A stretch of 64,000 bases of DNA from assembly GCF_902506415.1 (NCBI RefSeq), contig NZ_LR733275.1:1313651-1377650 (forward strand). The letters run 5' to 3'. The notes beneath the pieces were generated by a model that saw nothing but the letters and a program-made list of their open reading frames with translations, was not told the DNA's origin and ran no database searches. Positions 38,874-48,452 of this stretch are shown here, piece by piece; the stretch's first letter is position 1, and every line of letters begins with the position of its first letter. A program made the position numbers and the translations under genes. This stretch comes from Massilia sp. 9I (lineage in GTDB: Bacteria > Pseudomonadota > Gammaproteobacteria > Burkholderiales > Burkholderiaceae_D).

Positions 38874-39767
38874 ATGGAATTGAAGATCCGCAATTTGTCG
38901 AAGACCTACGCCAATGGCGTGGTCGCGCTCGACCGCGTCACGCTGAACATCCCGGCCGGGATGTTCGGCCTGCTCGGTCCGAACGGCGCCGGCAAATCGA
39001 CGCTGATGCGGATCCTGGCCACCCTGCAGGAATGCGACTCGGGCTCGGTCTTCCTGGACGACATCGACGTTCTGGACGAAAAGGATGAAGTACGCCGCAT
39101 GCTCGGCTACCTGCCGCAGGATTTCGGCGTCTACCCGAAAGTGAGCGCTTACGAGATGCTCGACCATTTCGCCCAGCTCAAGGGCCTCTCGCACAAGCAC
39201 CGGCGGCAGGAGGTGGTCGACGGCCTGCTCCAGCAGACCAATCTCTGGGAAGTGCGCCACCAGCGCCTCGGCACCTTCTCGGGCGGCATGCGCCAGCGCT
39301 TCGGCATCGCCCAGGCCCTGCTGGGCGACCCGCGCCTGATCATCGTCGACGAACCGACCGCCGGCCTGGACCCGCAGGAACGGGTGCGCTTCCACAACCT
39401 GCTGTCCGAGATCGGCGAAGACAAGACCGTCATCCTGTCCACCCACATCGTGTCCGACGTGGCCGACCTGTGCTCCAACATGGCGATCATCAACAAGGGC
39501 CACGTGCTGCTGTGCGGCGACCCACAAGACCTCACCTACGAAATCGAAGACTTCATCTGGGCGCGCTTCGTCACCAAGCAGGAGCTGCCGGTGTTCCAGA
39601 AACGCCACCAGGTGATCTCCACCCGCCTGCTCACCGGCCGCACTCTGATCCACGTGTATTCCGCGACCGACCCGGGCGACGGCTTCGAGCCGGCTCGCGC
39701 CAGCTTGGAAGACGTCTACTTCGCCACCATCGCGGGCCACTACCAGGCCGCGGCGGGGAACTGCTGA
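38874..39767 (+). CDS. ABC transporter ATP-binding protein of the ABC-M1 pair
   Basis: The 297-residue ATPase has Walker A (GPNGAGKST), the signature FSGGMRQRFGIAQALLGDP, Walker B (LIIVDEPTAGLDP) and switch His (STHIVSDV). A C-terminal extension of about 80 residues follows. It is the partner of the permease-aminopeptidase fusion 3 nt downstream. MELKIRNLSKTY at 38874 has GGGGG upstream and fits the family; an alternative ATG at 38853 has AAGG and would add seven residues. Confidence 0.9.
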   Translation: MELKIRNLSKTYANGVVALDRVTLNIPAGMFGLLGPNGAGKSTLMRILATLQECDSGSVFLDDIDVLDEKDEVRRMLGYLPQDFGVYPKVSAYEMLDHFAQLKGLSHKHRRQEVVDGLLQQTNLWEVRHQRLGTFSGGMRQRFGIAQALLGDPRLIIVDEPTAGLDPQERVRFHNLLSEIGEDKTVILSTHIVSDVADLCSNMAIINKGHVLLCGDPQDLTYEIEDFIWARFVTKQELPVFQKRHQVISTRLLTGRTLIHVYSATDPGDGFEPARASLEDVYFATIAGHYQAAAGNC

Positions 39768-39770
39768 GCG

Positions 39771-42700
39771 ATGGGAGCGCTGTTCGCCATCGCCCGTTTC
39801 GAGGCGCGGCAGCGCCTCAAGCTGCTGTCGACCTGGGTCTACTTCGGCATGTTCCTGGCGCTGGCGATGCTGTGGACGGCCGCCGCCGGCGGCGCCTTCA
39901 AGGATGCCCTGGTCACCTTCGGCGGCCGGGTCCTGATCAACGCGCCGCGCCAGATCGCGCTGACCGCCTCCTTCCTCGGCTGCTTCGGGGTGGTCGTGGT
40001 GGCCGCCGTGATGGGCCGCTCGGTGCAGCAGGACTTCGAATACGAGATGCAGCACTTCTTCTTCAGCGCGCCGATCCGCAAGGCGGACTACGTGCTGGGA
40101 CGCTTCCTCGGCGCCTTCGTGACGCTGGCGGTGATCCTGTCGAGCATCGTGCTGGGCGCCTGGCTGGGCAGCTTCATCCCCGGCATCGAACCAGATCGCC
40201 TGGGACCGAACGGCTTCGCCAACTACCTGATGCCCTGGCTGCTCACGCTTCTGCCCAACACCTTCATCTTCGGTTCCCTGTTCTTCGTGCTGGCCGCGCT
40301 GTCGCGCCGCATGCTGCCGGTCTACGTGGCCAGCATCGTCATGATGATCGGCTACATCATCGCGCCCTCGCTGGCGCGTGACCTCGACTACAAGACCCTG
40401 GCCGCACTGATCGACCCCTTCGGCACCACGGCCCTGATCCGCCTCACCGAATACTGGCCGATCGCCGAACGCAACACGCGCGCCGTGACGCTGGAAGGCG
40501 TCTACCTGGTCAACCGCCTGATCTGGGTCGGCTTCGCGCTGGTGGTCCTGCTGCTCGGCTACTGGCGCTTCCACACCACCGGCAACCTCGATGGGCGCAG
40601 CAAGAAGGGCGCGGGCCAGCAGCTGGCCGACACGCTGGCCGGCCTCGCCCCGCAGCTGTCGCACTCCGCCGTCGACACGCGCGAAGCGCCCGACTTCGAA
40701 CGCCGCAGCCTGGCCCTGCTGCTGGGGAAGTCGGTGCTGTACAACCTGCGCGAATCGTGCAGGAACGTCTACTTCCTGGCGCTGGCGATCGCCGGCGCCC
40801 TGATCCTGGCCGCCAGCTCGCTCGATCTCGGCTCGATCTACGGCACCAATACCTATCCCGTCACCTACATGGTGCTGGAGCTGATCCGCGACGTGTTCCA
40901 GCTCTACATGCTGGTGGTGACCACCCTGTTCGCCGGGGAAATGGTGTGGCGCGAGCGCGAGGCGCGCATGGCGCAGATGCTCGACGCGATGCCGGCGCCG
41001 ACCTGGCTGCCGCTGGTGGGCAAGACCCTGGCGCTGATCGGCCTGCAAGCCCTGCTCCTGGTCATGGCGATGCTGGTCGGGATGCTGATCCAGCTGTTCA
41101 AAGGCTGGTTCGGCCTCGAGCCGGGTCTGTATTTCACCTACCTGTTCACGGTGCTGCTGCCGCAGTACGCACTGCTGGCGGTGGCCGCGGTGGCGGTGCA
41201 GGTGATCGTCAACAACCGCTACCTGGCCTACTTCATCCTGATCGCGCTGTACCTGGTGTTTGGAACCGCCCAGGGCTTCGGCTACGACCATCCGATGCTG
41301 GTCTACGGCAGCACCCCGTCCTTCACCTATTCGGCGATGAACGGCTTCGGGTATTACCTCCTGCGCGAGCACCTGTTCCAGCTGTACTGGGGCGGCCTGG
41401 CCCTGGTCATGATGGTGGCGGCGCGCGTGCTGTGGGCGCGCGGCGTCGATACCGGCTGGCGCGAGCGCCTGCGCCTGGCGCGCCGCAACCTGTCCATGCC
41501 GGTGCTGGCCGGCTTCGGCGCGGGCCTCGTGATCTTTGTCGGTACCGGCGCGCTGCTGGCCTATGAACTGCACGCGGGCGGCTTCCGGACCAGCGCCCAA
41601 CAGGAACGCGAGCGCGCCGAATACGAACTGCGCTACCGCCGCTACGCCAAACTGCCGCAGCCGCGCATCGCCGACGTCAAACTGGCGGCCGATATCCTTC
41701 CCGAGCAGCGCACGCTGCGCGTAAAGGGCAGCTACCAGCTCGAGAACCGCACTGGCCAGCCGCTGCGCGACGTGATCCTGTACCAGCAGCGCGGCGCCAG
41801 CCTGGAGTTCAATCTGTCGCAGCCGGCGCAGCCCGTGCAGGCCGATCCGGAGCGCGGCTTCTACCACTTCCGCCTGGCCGAGCCGCTGGCGCCGGGTGCG
41901 CGCATGGCGCTCGAATTCCGCGTCAACTACGCGCCGCGCGGCCTGCTGGGGATCGGCCGCGACACGCCGGTGGTGGGCAACGGCACCTTCTTCACCAACG
42001 AAGTCATGCCGCGCATCGGCTACCAGCCGTCGGTCGAGCTGACGGACGACCGCGACCGCAAGCGCCGCGGCCTGCCCAAGAAAGACCCGATGGCTGCGCG
42101 CGACGACCAGGCCGCGCGCGCCAACAACGGCCTGGGCGTGGACGCCGACTGGATCGGCTTCGATGCGGTGCTCTCCACCACTCCGGACCAGATCGCGATC
42201 GCGCCGGGCACGCTGGAAAAGGAGTGGATGGACAAGGGCCGCCGCTACTTCCACTACCGGATGGACAAGCCGATCCTGAACTTCTATGCGATCCAGTCGG
42301 CGCGCTACGAAGTGCGCCACGACCGCTGGCAGGACGTCACCATCGATGTGTTCTACCACCCGGGCCACGAATACAACGTCGAACGCATGATCCGCGGCGC
42401 CCAGGCCGGCCTCGAATACGCCTCGCGCCGCTTCGGTCCCTATCAGTTCCGCGAACTGCGCATCGTCGAGTTCCCGCGCTACGGTAATTACGCCCAGGCC
42501 TTCCCGGGCACTATCCCGCTCTCGGAGAGCATGGGCTTCATCGCACGCATCGACAACGATTCGCCCAAGGACATCGATTATCCCTTCTACGTCAGCGCCC
42601 ACGAGACCGCGCACCAGTGGTGGGGCCACCAGCTGGTGGGCGCCAACACGCGCGGCGCCACCGCGCTGTCGGAGAGCCTGTCCGAATACACCGCGCTGAT

Positions 42701-43367
42701 GGTCATGAAGCGCGCGGTCGGCGGCCAGAAGATGCGCCGCTTCCTGCGCTACAACCTGGACGCCTACCTGATGGGCCGCGCCACCGAGCGCCGCAAGGAG
42801 CTGCCGCTGGCGCAGAACGAGAACCAGGATTACGTCCACTACCGCAAGGGCAGCCTGGCGCTGTACCTGCTGCAGGATCTGCTGGGCGAGGACGTGGTGA
42901 ACGGCGTGCTGCGCGGCCTGCTGAAGGAACACGGTTTCAAGGGCGCGCCCTACCCCACCGTGCTGGCGCTGGTCGACGGCCTGCGTGCGGTCACGCCTCC
43001 GGATAAAGCCTACCTGATCGACGACCTGTTCGAGCACATCGTCCTGTACGAAAACCGCACCGACAGCGCCACCGTCCGCCAGCGCAAGGACGGCAAGTAC
43101 GAGGTGACGATCAAGGCGCACGCGGGCAAGGTGCGTGCCGGCGAACTGGGCGACGAGAAACAGGTGGCGCTCAAGGACTACATCGAATTCGGCGTCGACG
43201 ACCGCAACGGCAATCCGCTTGTCCGCGAGCGCCGCCTGGTCGACAAGGCCGATCAGACCGTCACGCTGATGGTCGACGCACGCCCTGCACGGGCCGGCAT
43301 CGACCCCGACAATAAGTTAATTGACAGAAAGCCAACAGATAACATGGTTCCTGTCGACAACCCATAA
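39771..43367 (+). CDS. ABC-2 permease fused to M1 family aminopeptidase
   Basis: A 1198-residue fusion. Residues 1-580 form an ABC-2 type membrane region with about twelve helices in two halves; the first half begins [16 protein letters not shown] and the second follows a cytoplasmic stretch at about 270-330. Residues 590-1190 form a gluzincin domain with GAMEN-like entry region and zinc motif HETAH (His944, Glu945, His948). The next Glu968 follows after 19 residues rather than the classical 18. The peptidase probably faces the periplasm, joined to an export system. A two-gene operon with the ATPase. Natural substrate unknown. Confidence 0.88.
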   Translation: MGALFAIARFEARQRLKLLSTWVYFGMFLALAMLWTAAAGGAFKDALVTFGGRVLINAPRQIALTASFLGCFGVVVVAAVMGRSVQQDFEYEMQHFFFSAPIRKADYVLGRFLGAFVTLAVILSSIVLGAWLGSFIPGIEPDRLGPNGFANYLMPWLLTLLPNTFIFGSLFFVLAALSRRMLPVYVASIVMMIGYIIAPSLARDLDYKTLAALIDPFGTTALIRLTEYWPIAERNTRAVTLEGVYLVNRLIWVGFALVVLLLGYWRFHTTGNLDGRSKKGAGQQLADTLAGLAPQLSHSAVDTREAPDFERRSLALLLGKSVLYNLRESCRNVYFLALAIAGALILAASSLDLGSIYGTNTYPVTYMVLELIRDVFQLYMLVVTTLFAGEMVWREREARMAQMLDAMPAPTWLPLVGKTLALIGLQALLLVMAMLVGMLIQLFKGWFGLEPGLYFTYLFTVLLPQYALLAVAAVAVQVIVNNRYLAYFILIALYLVFGTAQGFGYDHPMLVYGSTPSFTYSAMNGFGYYLLREHLFQLYWGGLALVMMVAARVLWARGVDTGWRERLRLARRNLSMPVLAGFGAGLVIFVGTGALLAYELHAGGFRTSAQQERERAEYELRYRRYAKLPQPRIADVKLAADILPEQRTLRVKGSYQLENRTGQPLRDVILYQQRGASLEFNLSQPAQPVQADPERGFYHFRLAEPLAPGARMALEFRVNYAPRGLLGIGRDTPVVGNGTFFTNEVMPRIGYQPSVELTDDRDRKRRGLPKKDPMAARDDQAARANNGLGVDADWIGFDAVLSTTPDQIAIAPGTLEKEWMDKGRRYFHYRMDKPILNFYAIQSARYEVRHDRWQDVTIDVFYHPGHEYNVERMIRGAQAGLEYASRRFGPYQFRELRIVEFPRYGNYAQAFPGTIPLSESMGFIARIDNDSPKDIDYPFYVSAHETAHQWWGHQLVGANTRGATALSESLSEYTALMVMKRAVGGQKMRRFLRYNLDAYLMGRATERRKELPLAQNENQDYVHYRKGSLALYLLQDLLGEDVVNGVLRGLLKEHGFKGAPYPTVLALVDGLRAVTPPDKAYLIDDLFEHIVLYENRTDSATVRQRKDGKYEVTIKAHAGKVRAGELGDEKQVALKDYIEFGVDDRNGNPLVRERRLVDKADQTVTLMVDARPARAGIDPDNKLIDRKPTDNMVPVDNP

Positions 43368-43376
43368 AATTAAAGC

Positions 43377-43395
43377 TAATATTTCTGAAATATTA
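43377..43395. promoter_or_regulatory. 19-bp perfect palindrome before orphan antitoxin
   Basis: TAATATTTC and GAAATATTA around a single T, ending 14 bp before the antitoxin ATG. Antitoxins usually bind such a site to repress their own operon. It is AT-rich, unlike the flanking genes. Confidence 0.6.
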
Positions 43396-43409
43396 CGTCG
43401 AGGATCATC

Positions 43410-43616
43410 ATGTCGAATCTGGTTGCCGAGATCGCGGAAAAAATCCAGCTGCTGAGTGCAGAGGATAAGCACGCCTTGATCCGCATGCTGATCCAGGATA
43501 TCGATGTCCCCGACGAGGATGCGGACGAGGCCTGGCGCAATGAAGTGGTACGCCGCGTGAAGGCGATCCGCAACGGCGAGGCGGCCATCCGCGCGCTGCA
43601 GGAATGGCAGGAGTAA
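43410..43616 (+). CDS. Addiction module antitoxin-like protein (orphan)
   Basis: A 68-residue helical protein of the addiction-module component family (TIGR02574 type): MSNLVAEIAEKIQLLSAEDKHALIRML with a charged C-terminus WRNEVVRRVKAIRNGEAAI. Members usually precede a RelE/ParE-type toxin gene. None follows here: the next 70 nt hold a terminator and then a beta-lactamase-like gene. So it is an orphan antitoxin, or acts on a toxin elsewhere. A 19-bp palindrome lies just upstream. Confidence 0.78.
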   Translation: MSNLVAEIAEKIQLLSAEDKHALIRMLIQDIDVPDEDADEAWRNEVVRRVKAIRNGEAAIRALQEWQE

Positions 43617-43648
43617 GCCCCACCTAGCGCCCCATGCGCAGCTCGAGA

Positions 43649-43675
43649 AACCGCGGCCTGGCCGCGGTTTTGCTT
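43649..43675 (+). terminator. Terminator after orphan antitoxin gene
   Basis: AAACCGCGGCC pairs with GGCCGCGGTTT, followed by TGCTTTTC. It sits between the antitoxin stop and the next ribosome site, so the next gene is expressed by read-through or from its own promoter. Confidence 0.65.
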
Positions 43676-43690
43676 TTCAAGGACCATCCG

Positions 43691-44896
43691 ATGAAGCGCC
43701 TGTTCGTCCTGCTCCTGCTGTTCCTCGCCTCCGTGGCCGCGCATGCGGCCGTCGAACGCGCCGCCGTCACTGCCAAACTCGCCGCCCTGCAGCAGGGGTC
43801 GAAGCTGCCGGGATTCGCGGTGGCGGTGGTGTCCGCCAAGGAGGTGCTGTACCAGCACGGTTTCGGCCAGGCCGACCTGGAGGCGCGCCGCCCCTACACC
43901 GAGGACACGCTGCAGAACGTCGGCTCGGTCAGCAAGACCGTGATCGGTGTCGCCATCGTGAAGGCGATCGAACTTGGCTACTTCGGCCTCGACACCGAAA
44001 TCAACAGCATCCTGCCCTTCAAGGTCCAGCACCCGCATGGCGGCGGCGCGATCACGGTACGTCACCTGGTGACGCACACGTCCAGCATCGTCGACGACGA
44101 GGAGATCTACGGACACTCCTACTATCTGCTGTCCGCGGCGGACAAGACTAGCCCGCTGTACGGACAGTTCAAACGCGACTTCACGCAGCCGGGCCGCGCC
44201 GACCTGAGCCTGGGCGGCTTCCTCAAGGGCTACCTGGCCGTGGGCGCGCGCGACTACCGCAAGACCAACTTCGCCAAGGCTGCGCCGGGCGCCGCCTATC
44301 ACTACTCGAACATCGGCTCGGCGCTCGCGGCCTACCTGGTCGAGCTCAAGAGCGGCCAGAGCTTCGACGCCTTCACGAGGCGCCACATCTTCGAGCCGCT
44401 GAACATGCGCGCCACTTCCTGGCGCGCGGAGCCGGCGCAGGCGAAACGCCAGGCGCAGGTCTACAACCGCCGCCACCAGGCCTATCCGCGCTATGCCCTG
44501 GTCACTTATCCAGACGGCGGCCTGACCACGTCCGCCGCCGACCTGGCGCGCTTCCTGATGGCGATGGTGAAGGGCTACAAGGGTGGCGAAGGAGTGCTGA
44601 CGAAAGCCGGCTTCACGCTGCTGTTCGACCCGCAGTTCGCGCTAGAGGCCCTGCCCGCCGGCAGCCCGGCGGGAGAACCGAACAGCGGCGTGTTCTGGCG
44701 CATTCGCAGCAACGGCCAGGTCGGGCATACCGGCAGCGATCCGGGAATCACCGCCTTCATGTTCATCGATCCGGCCAGCGGCACCGGGCGGCTCCTGATG
44801 ACCAACACGGAGTTCAGCGGCGCGGGCGAAGAGGACGATTCGAACATCGTCGAACAGTTTAGGGACGTGTGGAAGGCATTGGGCGAAGTGCGCTAG
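43691..44896 (+). CDS. Serine beta-lactamase-like hydrolase (class C/EstB type)
   Basis: The 401-residue exported protein has a signal peptide (MKRLFVLLLLFLASVAAHA) and the beta-lactamase/penicillin-binding fold. The catalytic SxxK is SVSK (Ser79-Lys82), and the YxN-type motif is YSN (Tyr205-Asn207). The third motif appears as HTGSDPG near the C-terminus. This layout fits EstB esterases, peptidases and AmpC-like enzymes; antibiotic resistance is not implied. The ATG at 43691 follows AAGGA. The last 38 nt overlap the convergent gene at 44859. Confidence 0.85.
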   Translation: MKRLFVLLLLFLASVAAHAAVERAAVTAKLAALQQGSKLPGFAVAVVSAKEVLYQHGFGQADLEARRPYTEDTLQNVGSVSKTVIGVAIVKAIELGYFGLDTEINSILPFKVQHPHGGGAITVRHLVTHTSSIVDDEEIYGHSYYLLSAADKTSPLYGQFKRDFTQPGRADLSLGGFLKGYLAVGARDYRKTNFAKAAPGAAYHYSNIGSALAAYLVELKSGQSFDAFTRRHIFEPLNMRATSWRAEPAQAKRQAQVYNRRHQAYPRYALVTYPDGGLTTSAADLARFLMAMVKGYKGGEGVLTKAGFTLLFDPQFALEALPAGSPAGEPNSGVFWRIRSNGQVGHTGSDPGITAFMFIDPASGTGRLLMTNTEFSGAGEEDDSNIVEQFRDVWKALGEVR

Positions 44897-45383
44897 CCTT
44901 GCCGGCGTAGGCGCGCAGGGCAATGCGCATCCCGTCGATCGCTTCTGTCATGCGCGGGTCCAGCGTGGCGCTGCGTCGCTTCATGAGCAAGGCGCTCCGG
45001 TCAGGCATCGCGCAACGCAGCGTCAGGCCGCCCTCCTCGTAGCGGCATTCCAGCGTCGGTCCCTTGTCGTTCGGGTTGCCCGGATTAAAAGGCAGGATCG
45101 TCAGCGTCTCTCCCTCCAGCCTCGCACGAAACGGAATCCCCATAGTGATCCGGGGACCCGGCTGACCTTTGTTCGGCCCCGAGTTCTGGATCATTGGTGG
45201 CGACGCACCGATCAGAACGCCGAATCCGTCGTCCTGCAGATGGAACTCGCCCTGTATGGGGCCCTCGGCAAACAAGGGGTCGTCACTGCCCCACACCCCG
45301 GTCAGGCGCGAGGGAATGCGCTCGTCCGCCAGCGCCGGCAAGGCGCAGGCTGCTGCCAGCGCCAGCAGCAGCGCGCGCCTCAA
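44859..45383 (-). CDS. Small secreted protein of unknown family, TTG start
   Basis: The 174-residue protein, read from a TTG overlapping the Dabb stop (TTGA), starts with a signal peptide (RRALLLALAAACALPALADE). A beta-rich domain follows (GVWGSDDPLFAEGPIQGEF, LEGETLTILPFNPGNP, CRYEEGGLTLRCAM), perhaps lipocalin-like, but I recognise no family. It overlaps the end of the beta-lactamase-like gene by 38 nt, tail to tail. The TTG start is inferred from the signal peptide and the coupling; no ATG fits. Confidence 0.5.
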   Translation of the reverse strand: MRRALLLALAAACALPALADERIPSRLTGVWGSDDPLFAEGPIQGEFHLQDDGFGVLIGASPPMIQNSGPNKGQPGPRITMGIPFRARLEGETLTILPFNPGNPNDKGPTLECRYEEGGLTLRCAMPDRSALLMKRRSATLDPRMTEAIDGMRIALRAYAGKASALRPMPSTRP

Positions 45384-45697
45384 GACCGCGTCCAGTAGTC
45401 GACCACCAGCGAACGTTCCAGCGCGCCGCCCAGCGTGGACACGAAGCGCTGGTGCGCCGGATGCACCAGATAGCCATCGCGGTCGGCGTCGCTCATGAAG
45501 GTCAGCGTGAAGCAGTGGGTGAAGCCGTTGTTGAGGCCTTCGGGGCTCACGTTGGTGCCCCACTCGTAAGCGGCGATGCCGGGGATCTCGGCGGGCAGCT
45601 GGGCGAAGTCGGTGACAACGGTGTCGATCGCGTCCTGGCTTGCGTCGGCCTTGAATGCAAACAGCACGACATGACGCAGGGATGGGGTGGCTGGCAT
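45380..45697 (-). CDS. Dabb (stress-responsive A/B barrel) protein
   Basis: The 105-residue protein has the Dabb signature: LRHVVLFAFKADASQDAI, GIAAYEWGTNVSPEGLNNGFTH and FVSTLGGALERSLVVDYW. It forms a small dimeric alpha-beta barrel; relatives act in polyketide or aromatic metabolism or stress response, and the role here is unknown. ATG at 45697 follows GAGGAACC. Its stop overlaps the next gene's TTG start. Confidence 0.85.
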   Translation of the reverse strand: MPATPSLRHVVLFAFKADASQDAIDTVVTDFAQLPAEIPGIAAYEWGTNVSPEGLNNGFTHCFTLTFMSDADRDGYLVHPAHQRFVSTLGGALERSLVVDYWTRS

Positions 45698-45720
45698 ACG
45701 GTTCCTCGTGTTGGTTGGTC

Positions 45721-46485
45721 CTACCTCGGTTCCTGGAGCGAAGCGATGTAGGCAGGGCTGTCCTGGATTGTATTGTGCCCCACCCCATCGATGACGCGCA
45801 GGTGCGCCACGCCTTTCGGGAAGCGCGACAGCAGCAGCTCGGCGCTGCTTGCGGGGATGATCTCGTCCTGTCCGGCCGCGAGCAGCAGGGTCGGCGCCGT
45901 GATGCGCGGCGCGTAGCGCGACGACTCGTAGCGGTCGCGCAGCAGCCAGCGCACGGGAAAATAGGGAAACTGTCGGGCGGCCAGGCCCGCCAGGCTGTCG
46001 AAGGGCGTAACCAGCACCAGCCGGCTCACGGGCCGCTGGCTGGCCAGCTGCACCGCCACGCCGGTGCCGAGGCTGCGACCGACCACCACGACGTCCGGAT
46101 GCTCGGGCGCCACACGGTCGAACAGCGCCAGCGCATCAGCCACCAGCGCCTGTTCCGACGGCTTGCCGCTGCTGCCCGTGTAGCCGCGGTAATGCAGCAG
46201 GTAGATGGCGCGGTCGGGGAAGGCGCGCGCCAGGAACGGCAGACTGGCCGTCACGTCTTCGGCATTCCCGCCCAGGTAGAGCAGTGCGCGCTCGCCCGCC
46301 AGCGGCCGTTCCGATACCTTGAGCGCCGCGCCGGGGACCTCGAGCGTCGAGGTCTTCGGCGCCGGGTAAGCGGCGGTCGCGGGCGGGAAGTAGATCAGCG
46401 AGCGCTGGAAAAAGAAGAGTGCGAGGCAGGCCGCAGCGTAAGCGCCGAGGCCCAGCACGAGGATGACGCTCAAGAATCTCTGCAT
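45721..46485 (-). CDS. Membrane-anchored alpha/beta hydrolase (BEM46/ABHD13-like)
   Basis: The 254-residue protein has one N-terminal transmembrane helix (FLSVILVLGLGAYAAACLALFFF). The hydrolase fold follows: LLHYRGYTGSSGKPSE, nucleophile elbow VVGRSLGTGVA, acid in LLAAGQDEIIPA and base in GVGHNTIQ. These are the hallmarks of the YfhR/BEM46 family. The substrate is unknown. It lies 23 nt upstream of the Dabb gene on the same strand, so the three small genes may form one operon. Confidence 0.82.
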   Translation of the reverse strand: MQRFLSVILVLGLGAYAAACLALFFFQRSLIYFPPATAAYPAPKTSTLEVPGAALKVSERPLAGERALLYLGGNAEDVTASLPFLARAFPDRAIYLLHYRGYTGSSGKPSEQALVADALALFDRVAPEHPDVVVVGRSLGTGVAVQLASQRPVSRLVLVTPFDSLAGLAARQFPYFPVRWLLRDRYESSRYAPRITAPTLLLAAGQDEIIPASSAELLLSRFPKGVAHLRVIDGVGHNTIQDSPAYIASLQEPR

Positions 46486-46531
46486 GCCCCGATCTTACAC
46501 ACGGATACCATGCGTCCGCGCGCCCGACAAC

Positions 46532-48223
46532 TTATTCCACCTCGGCGGTGTCCGGCACCTCGGTCGCGGCAGCCTTGGTACGGGCCTTGCCGGCGCGTGC
46601 AGCCTGGCGTGCCCCCGTTGGCGCCGGCAGGGCTGCGGGACGGGACGAAGCCGGCACCGGCTGCGGCGCCTGCGACTGCGCCAGCTGGAAGGTATCCACC
46701 AGCTGCGCCAGGCCGCCCGCCTGTTCGCGCATCGCTTCGGCCGCCGCCGCGGCCTGCTCGACCAGCGCCGCGTTCTGCTGCGTCACCTGGTCCATCTGCA
46801 CGATCGCCTGGTTGACCTGCTCGATGCCCTCGCGCTGTTCGTCGCTGGCGGCGGCGATCTCGCCGATGATGTCGGACACGCGCTTCACACTGGCCACCAC
46901 TTCTTCCATCGTGCGGCCGGCCTGGTCCACCAGGCGCGAGCCGGCTTCCACCCGCGACACCGAATCGCCGATCAGGCCCTTGATCTCCTTTGCGGCCGCG
47001 GCCGAGCGTTGCGCCAGGTTGCGCACTTCGCCCGCCACCACGGCGAAGCCGCGGCCCTGCTCGCCCGCGCGCGCCGCTTCCACGGCCGCGTTCAGGGCCA
47101 GGATGTTGGTCTGGAAGGCGATGCCGTCGATGACGGTGATGATGTCGGCGATCTTCTTCGAGGCTTCGTTGATCGAGCCCATCGTGGTCACCACCTCGGA
47201 CACCACCTCGCCGCCGCGCGCAGCGGTATCGGCGGCGCTCGCGGCCAACTGGGTGGCCTGGCGCGCGTTGTCGGCGTTGTGCTTCACGGTCGAGGTCAGT
47301 TCTTCCATCGAGGACGCAGTTTCCTCCAGCGAGCTGGCCTGCTGCTCGGTGCGGCTCGACAGATCCTGGTTGCCGGCCGAGATCTCGCGCGCGGCGGTCT
47401 CGATGGTGCCGGTGCCGGCGCGTACCTTCGACACGATCGACACTAGCGAGGCGTTCATGTCCTTCAGCGCGGCCATCAGCTCGCCCGCTTCGTCGTTGGT
47501 GCGGACCTTGACTTCGGCGGTCAGGTCGCCTTCGGCCACCTGCCTGGCCAGCTTCACCGCGCGGCGCAGCGGGATGCCGATGTTGCGGCCCAGCTGGTAG
47601 GCCATGAATACCGCCAGCACGGCGGCGATCAGGCCGCCGCCGATCAGGGTGCGGCGCATGGCCGAACGGGCGGCGACGATGTCCCCCGTGCGCTGCGCCA
47701 GCAAGCGCTCCTCATCCGCCCGCAGCTGGGCGACCACGGCGCGCATGGCGTCCATGCCGGCCCTGCCCTTGCCCGCCTGGATCGTTGCGACGACCTGCGC
47801 CAGGTCGCCATCCACCGCGGCACGGCGCTGTGCGATCACCGGATCGATGGCCTGCGCCAGCCAGTCGCGCTGGTGCTGGGCCAGCTGCTGCAGGCGCGCC
47901 TGCTGGGCGGCGTTGTCGGCGGTGAGCGCCAGCGCCTTGTCGAGGTGCTGCTGGAATTCCTGCTTACCCGCCGTGTAGGGCTGCAGCGACACGTCCTGGC
48001 CGGTCAGGGCATAGCCCCGCTCACCGGTTTCGATGTTGACCAGCGACTCCATCGCGCCATCGACTTCGCCCAGCACCTGGTAGGTGTGGACGTTGGCGTC
48101 GTTGGCGGAGTCGAGGGTGGAGACGTTGGCATAGGCGATCGCGGTGACGATGCCGGTGATGCCCATCAGGATGCCGTAACCGAGGTACAGACGGGTGGTG
48201 ATTTTCAGGTCGGAGAGCTTCAT
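46532..48223 (-). CDS. Methyl-accepting chemotaxis protein with CHASE3-type sensor
   Basis: The 563-residue chemoreceptor has helices at about 11-31 and 190-210, with a periplasmic helical bundle like CHASE3 ([22 protein letters not shown]). A HAMP domain follows ([22 protein letters not shown]), then a signalling domain with the conserved hairpin [35 protein letters not shown] split across its tip. The C-terminal tail is Ala/Pro-rich and lacks the NWETF-type pentapeptide for CheR. The ligand is unknown. Confidence 0.92.
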   Translation of the reverse strand: MKLSDLKITTRLYLGYGILMGITGIVTAIAYANVSTLDSANDANVHTYQVLGEVDGAMESLVNIETGERGYALTGQDVSLQPYTAGKQEFQQHLDKALALTADNAAQQARLQQLAQHQRDWLAQAIDPVIAQRRAAVDGDLAQVVATIQAGKGRAGMDAMRAVVAQLRADEERLLAQRTGDIVAARSAMRRTLIGGGLIAAVLAVFMAYQLGRNIGIPLRRAVKLARQVAEGDLTAEVKVRTNDEAGELMAALKDMNASLVSIVSKVRAGTGTIETAAREISAGNQDLSSRTEQQASSLEETASSMEELTSTVKHNADNARQATQLAASAADTAARGGEVVSEVVTTMGSINEASKKIADIITVIDGIAFQTNILALNAAVEAARAGEQGRGFAVVAGEVRNLAQRSAAAAKEIKGLIGDSVSRVEAGSRLVDQAGRTMEEVVASVKRVSDIIGEIAAASDEQREGIEQVNQAIVQMDQVTQQNAALVEQAAAAAEAMREQAGGLAQLVDTFQLAQSQAPQPVPASSRPAALPAPTGARQAARAGKARTKAAATEVPDTAEVE

Positions 48224-48406
48224 GGGGTCAGACGGGTCGATTCGTTGTAAGAGTTATGCCTGAGCGTCAGGCGGACCGAATGATGAAACTTCAGGGGTAA
48301 AACACTTGTTCGATTATTACCGGACCCATGCTTAATGAAAAGCAAATTTTTGTGCCGTGGGGAAGGGATGCAACAGACTTATGCAAGGCAAATCGCGGAC
48401 CAAAAA

Positions 48407-48436
48407 AAAGCGAACCCGAGGGTTCGCTTTTTTGAC
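48407..48436. terminator. Terminator of topB
   Basis: AAAAAAGCGAACCC pairs with GGGTTCGCTTTTTT around a short loop, 17 nt from the topB stop. It works in either direction. Confidence 0.85.
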
Positions 48437-48452
48437 CGATGCAGGGCGTGTC

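Noticed and set aside
38823..43121. Minus-strand open frame of 1432 codons across the ABC-M1 fusion
   Set aside because: It is antisense to a gene with clear domains. Composition is Arg/His/Gln/Ala-rich with no family motifs, as expected from a GC-rich third-position shadow.
43691..44896. Acquired antibiotic-resistance beta-lactamase
   Set aside because: Motifs fit the broad serine hydrolase family (EstB/AmpC-like), and composition matches the chromosome; nothing points to a mobile resistance gene.
48224..48310. FliA (sigma-28) promoter for the chemoreceptor gene
   Set aside because: TGAAGTTT is present on the minus strand, but the following -10 is two bases off the required spacing and poorly matched.
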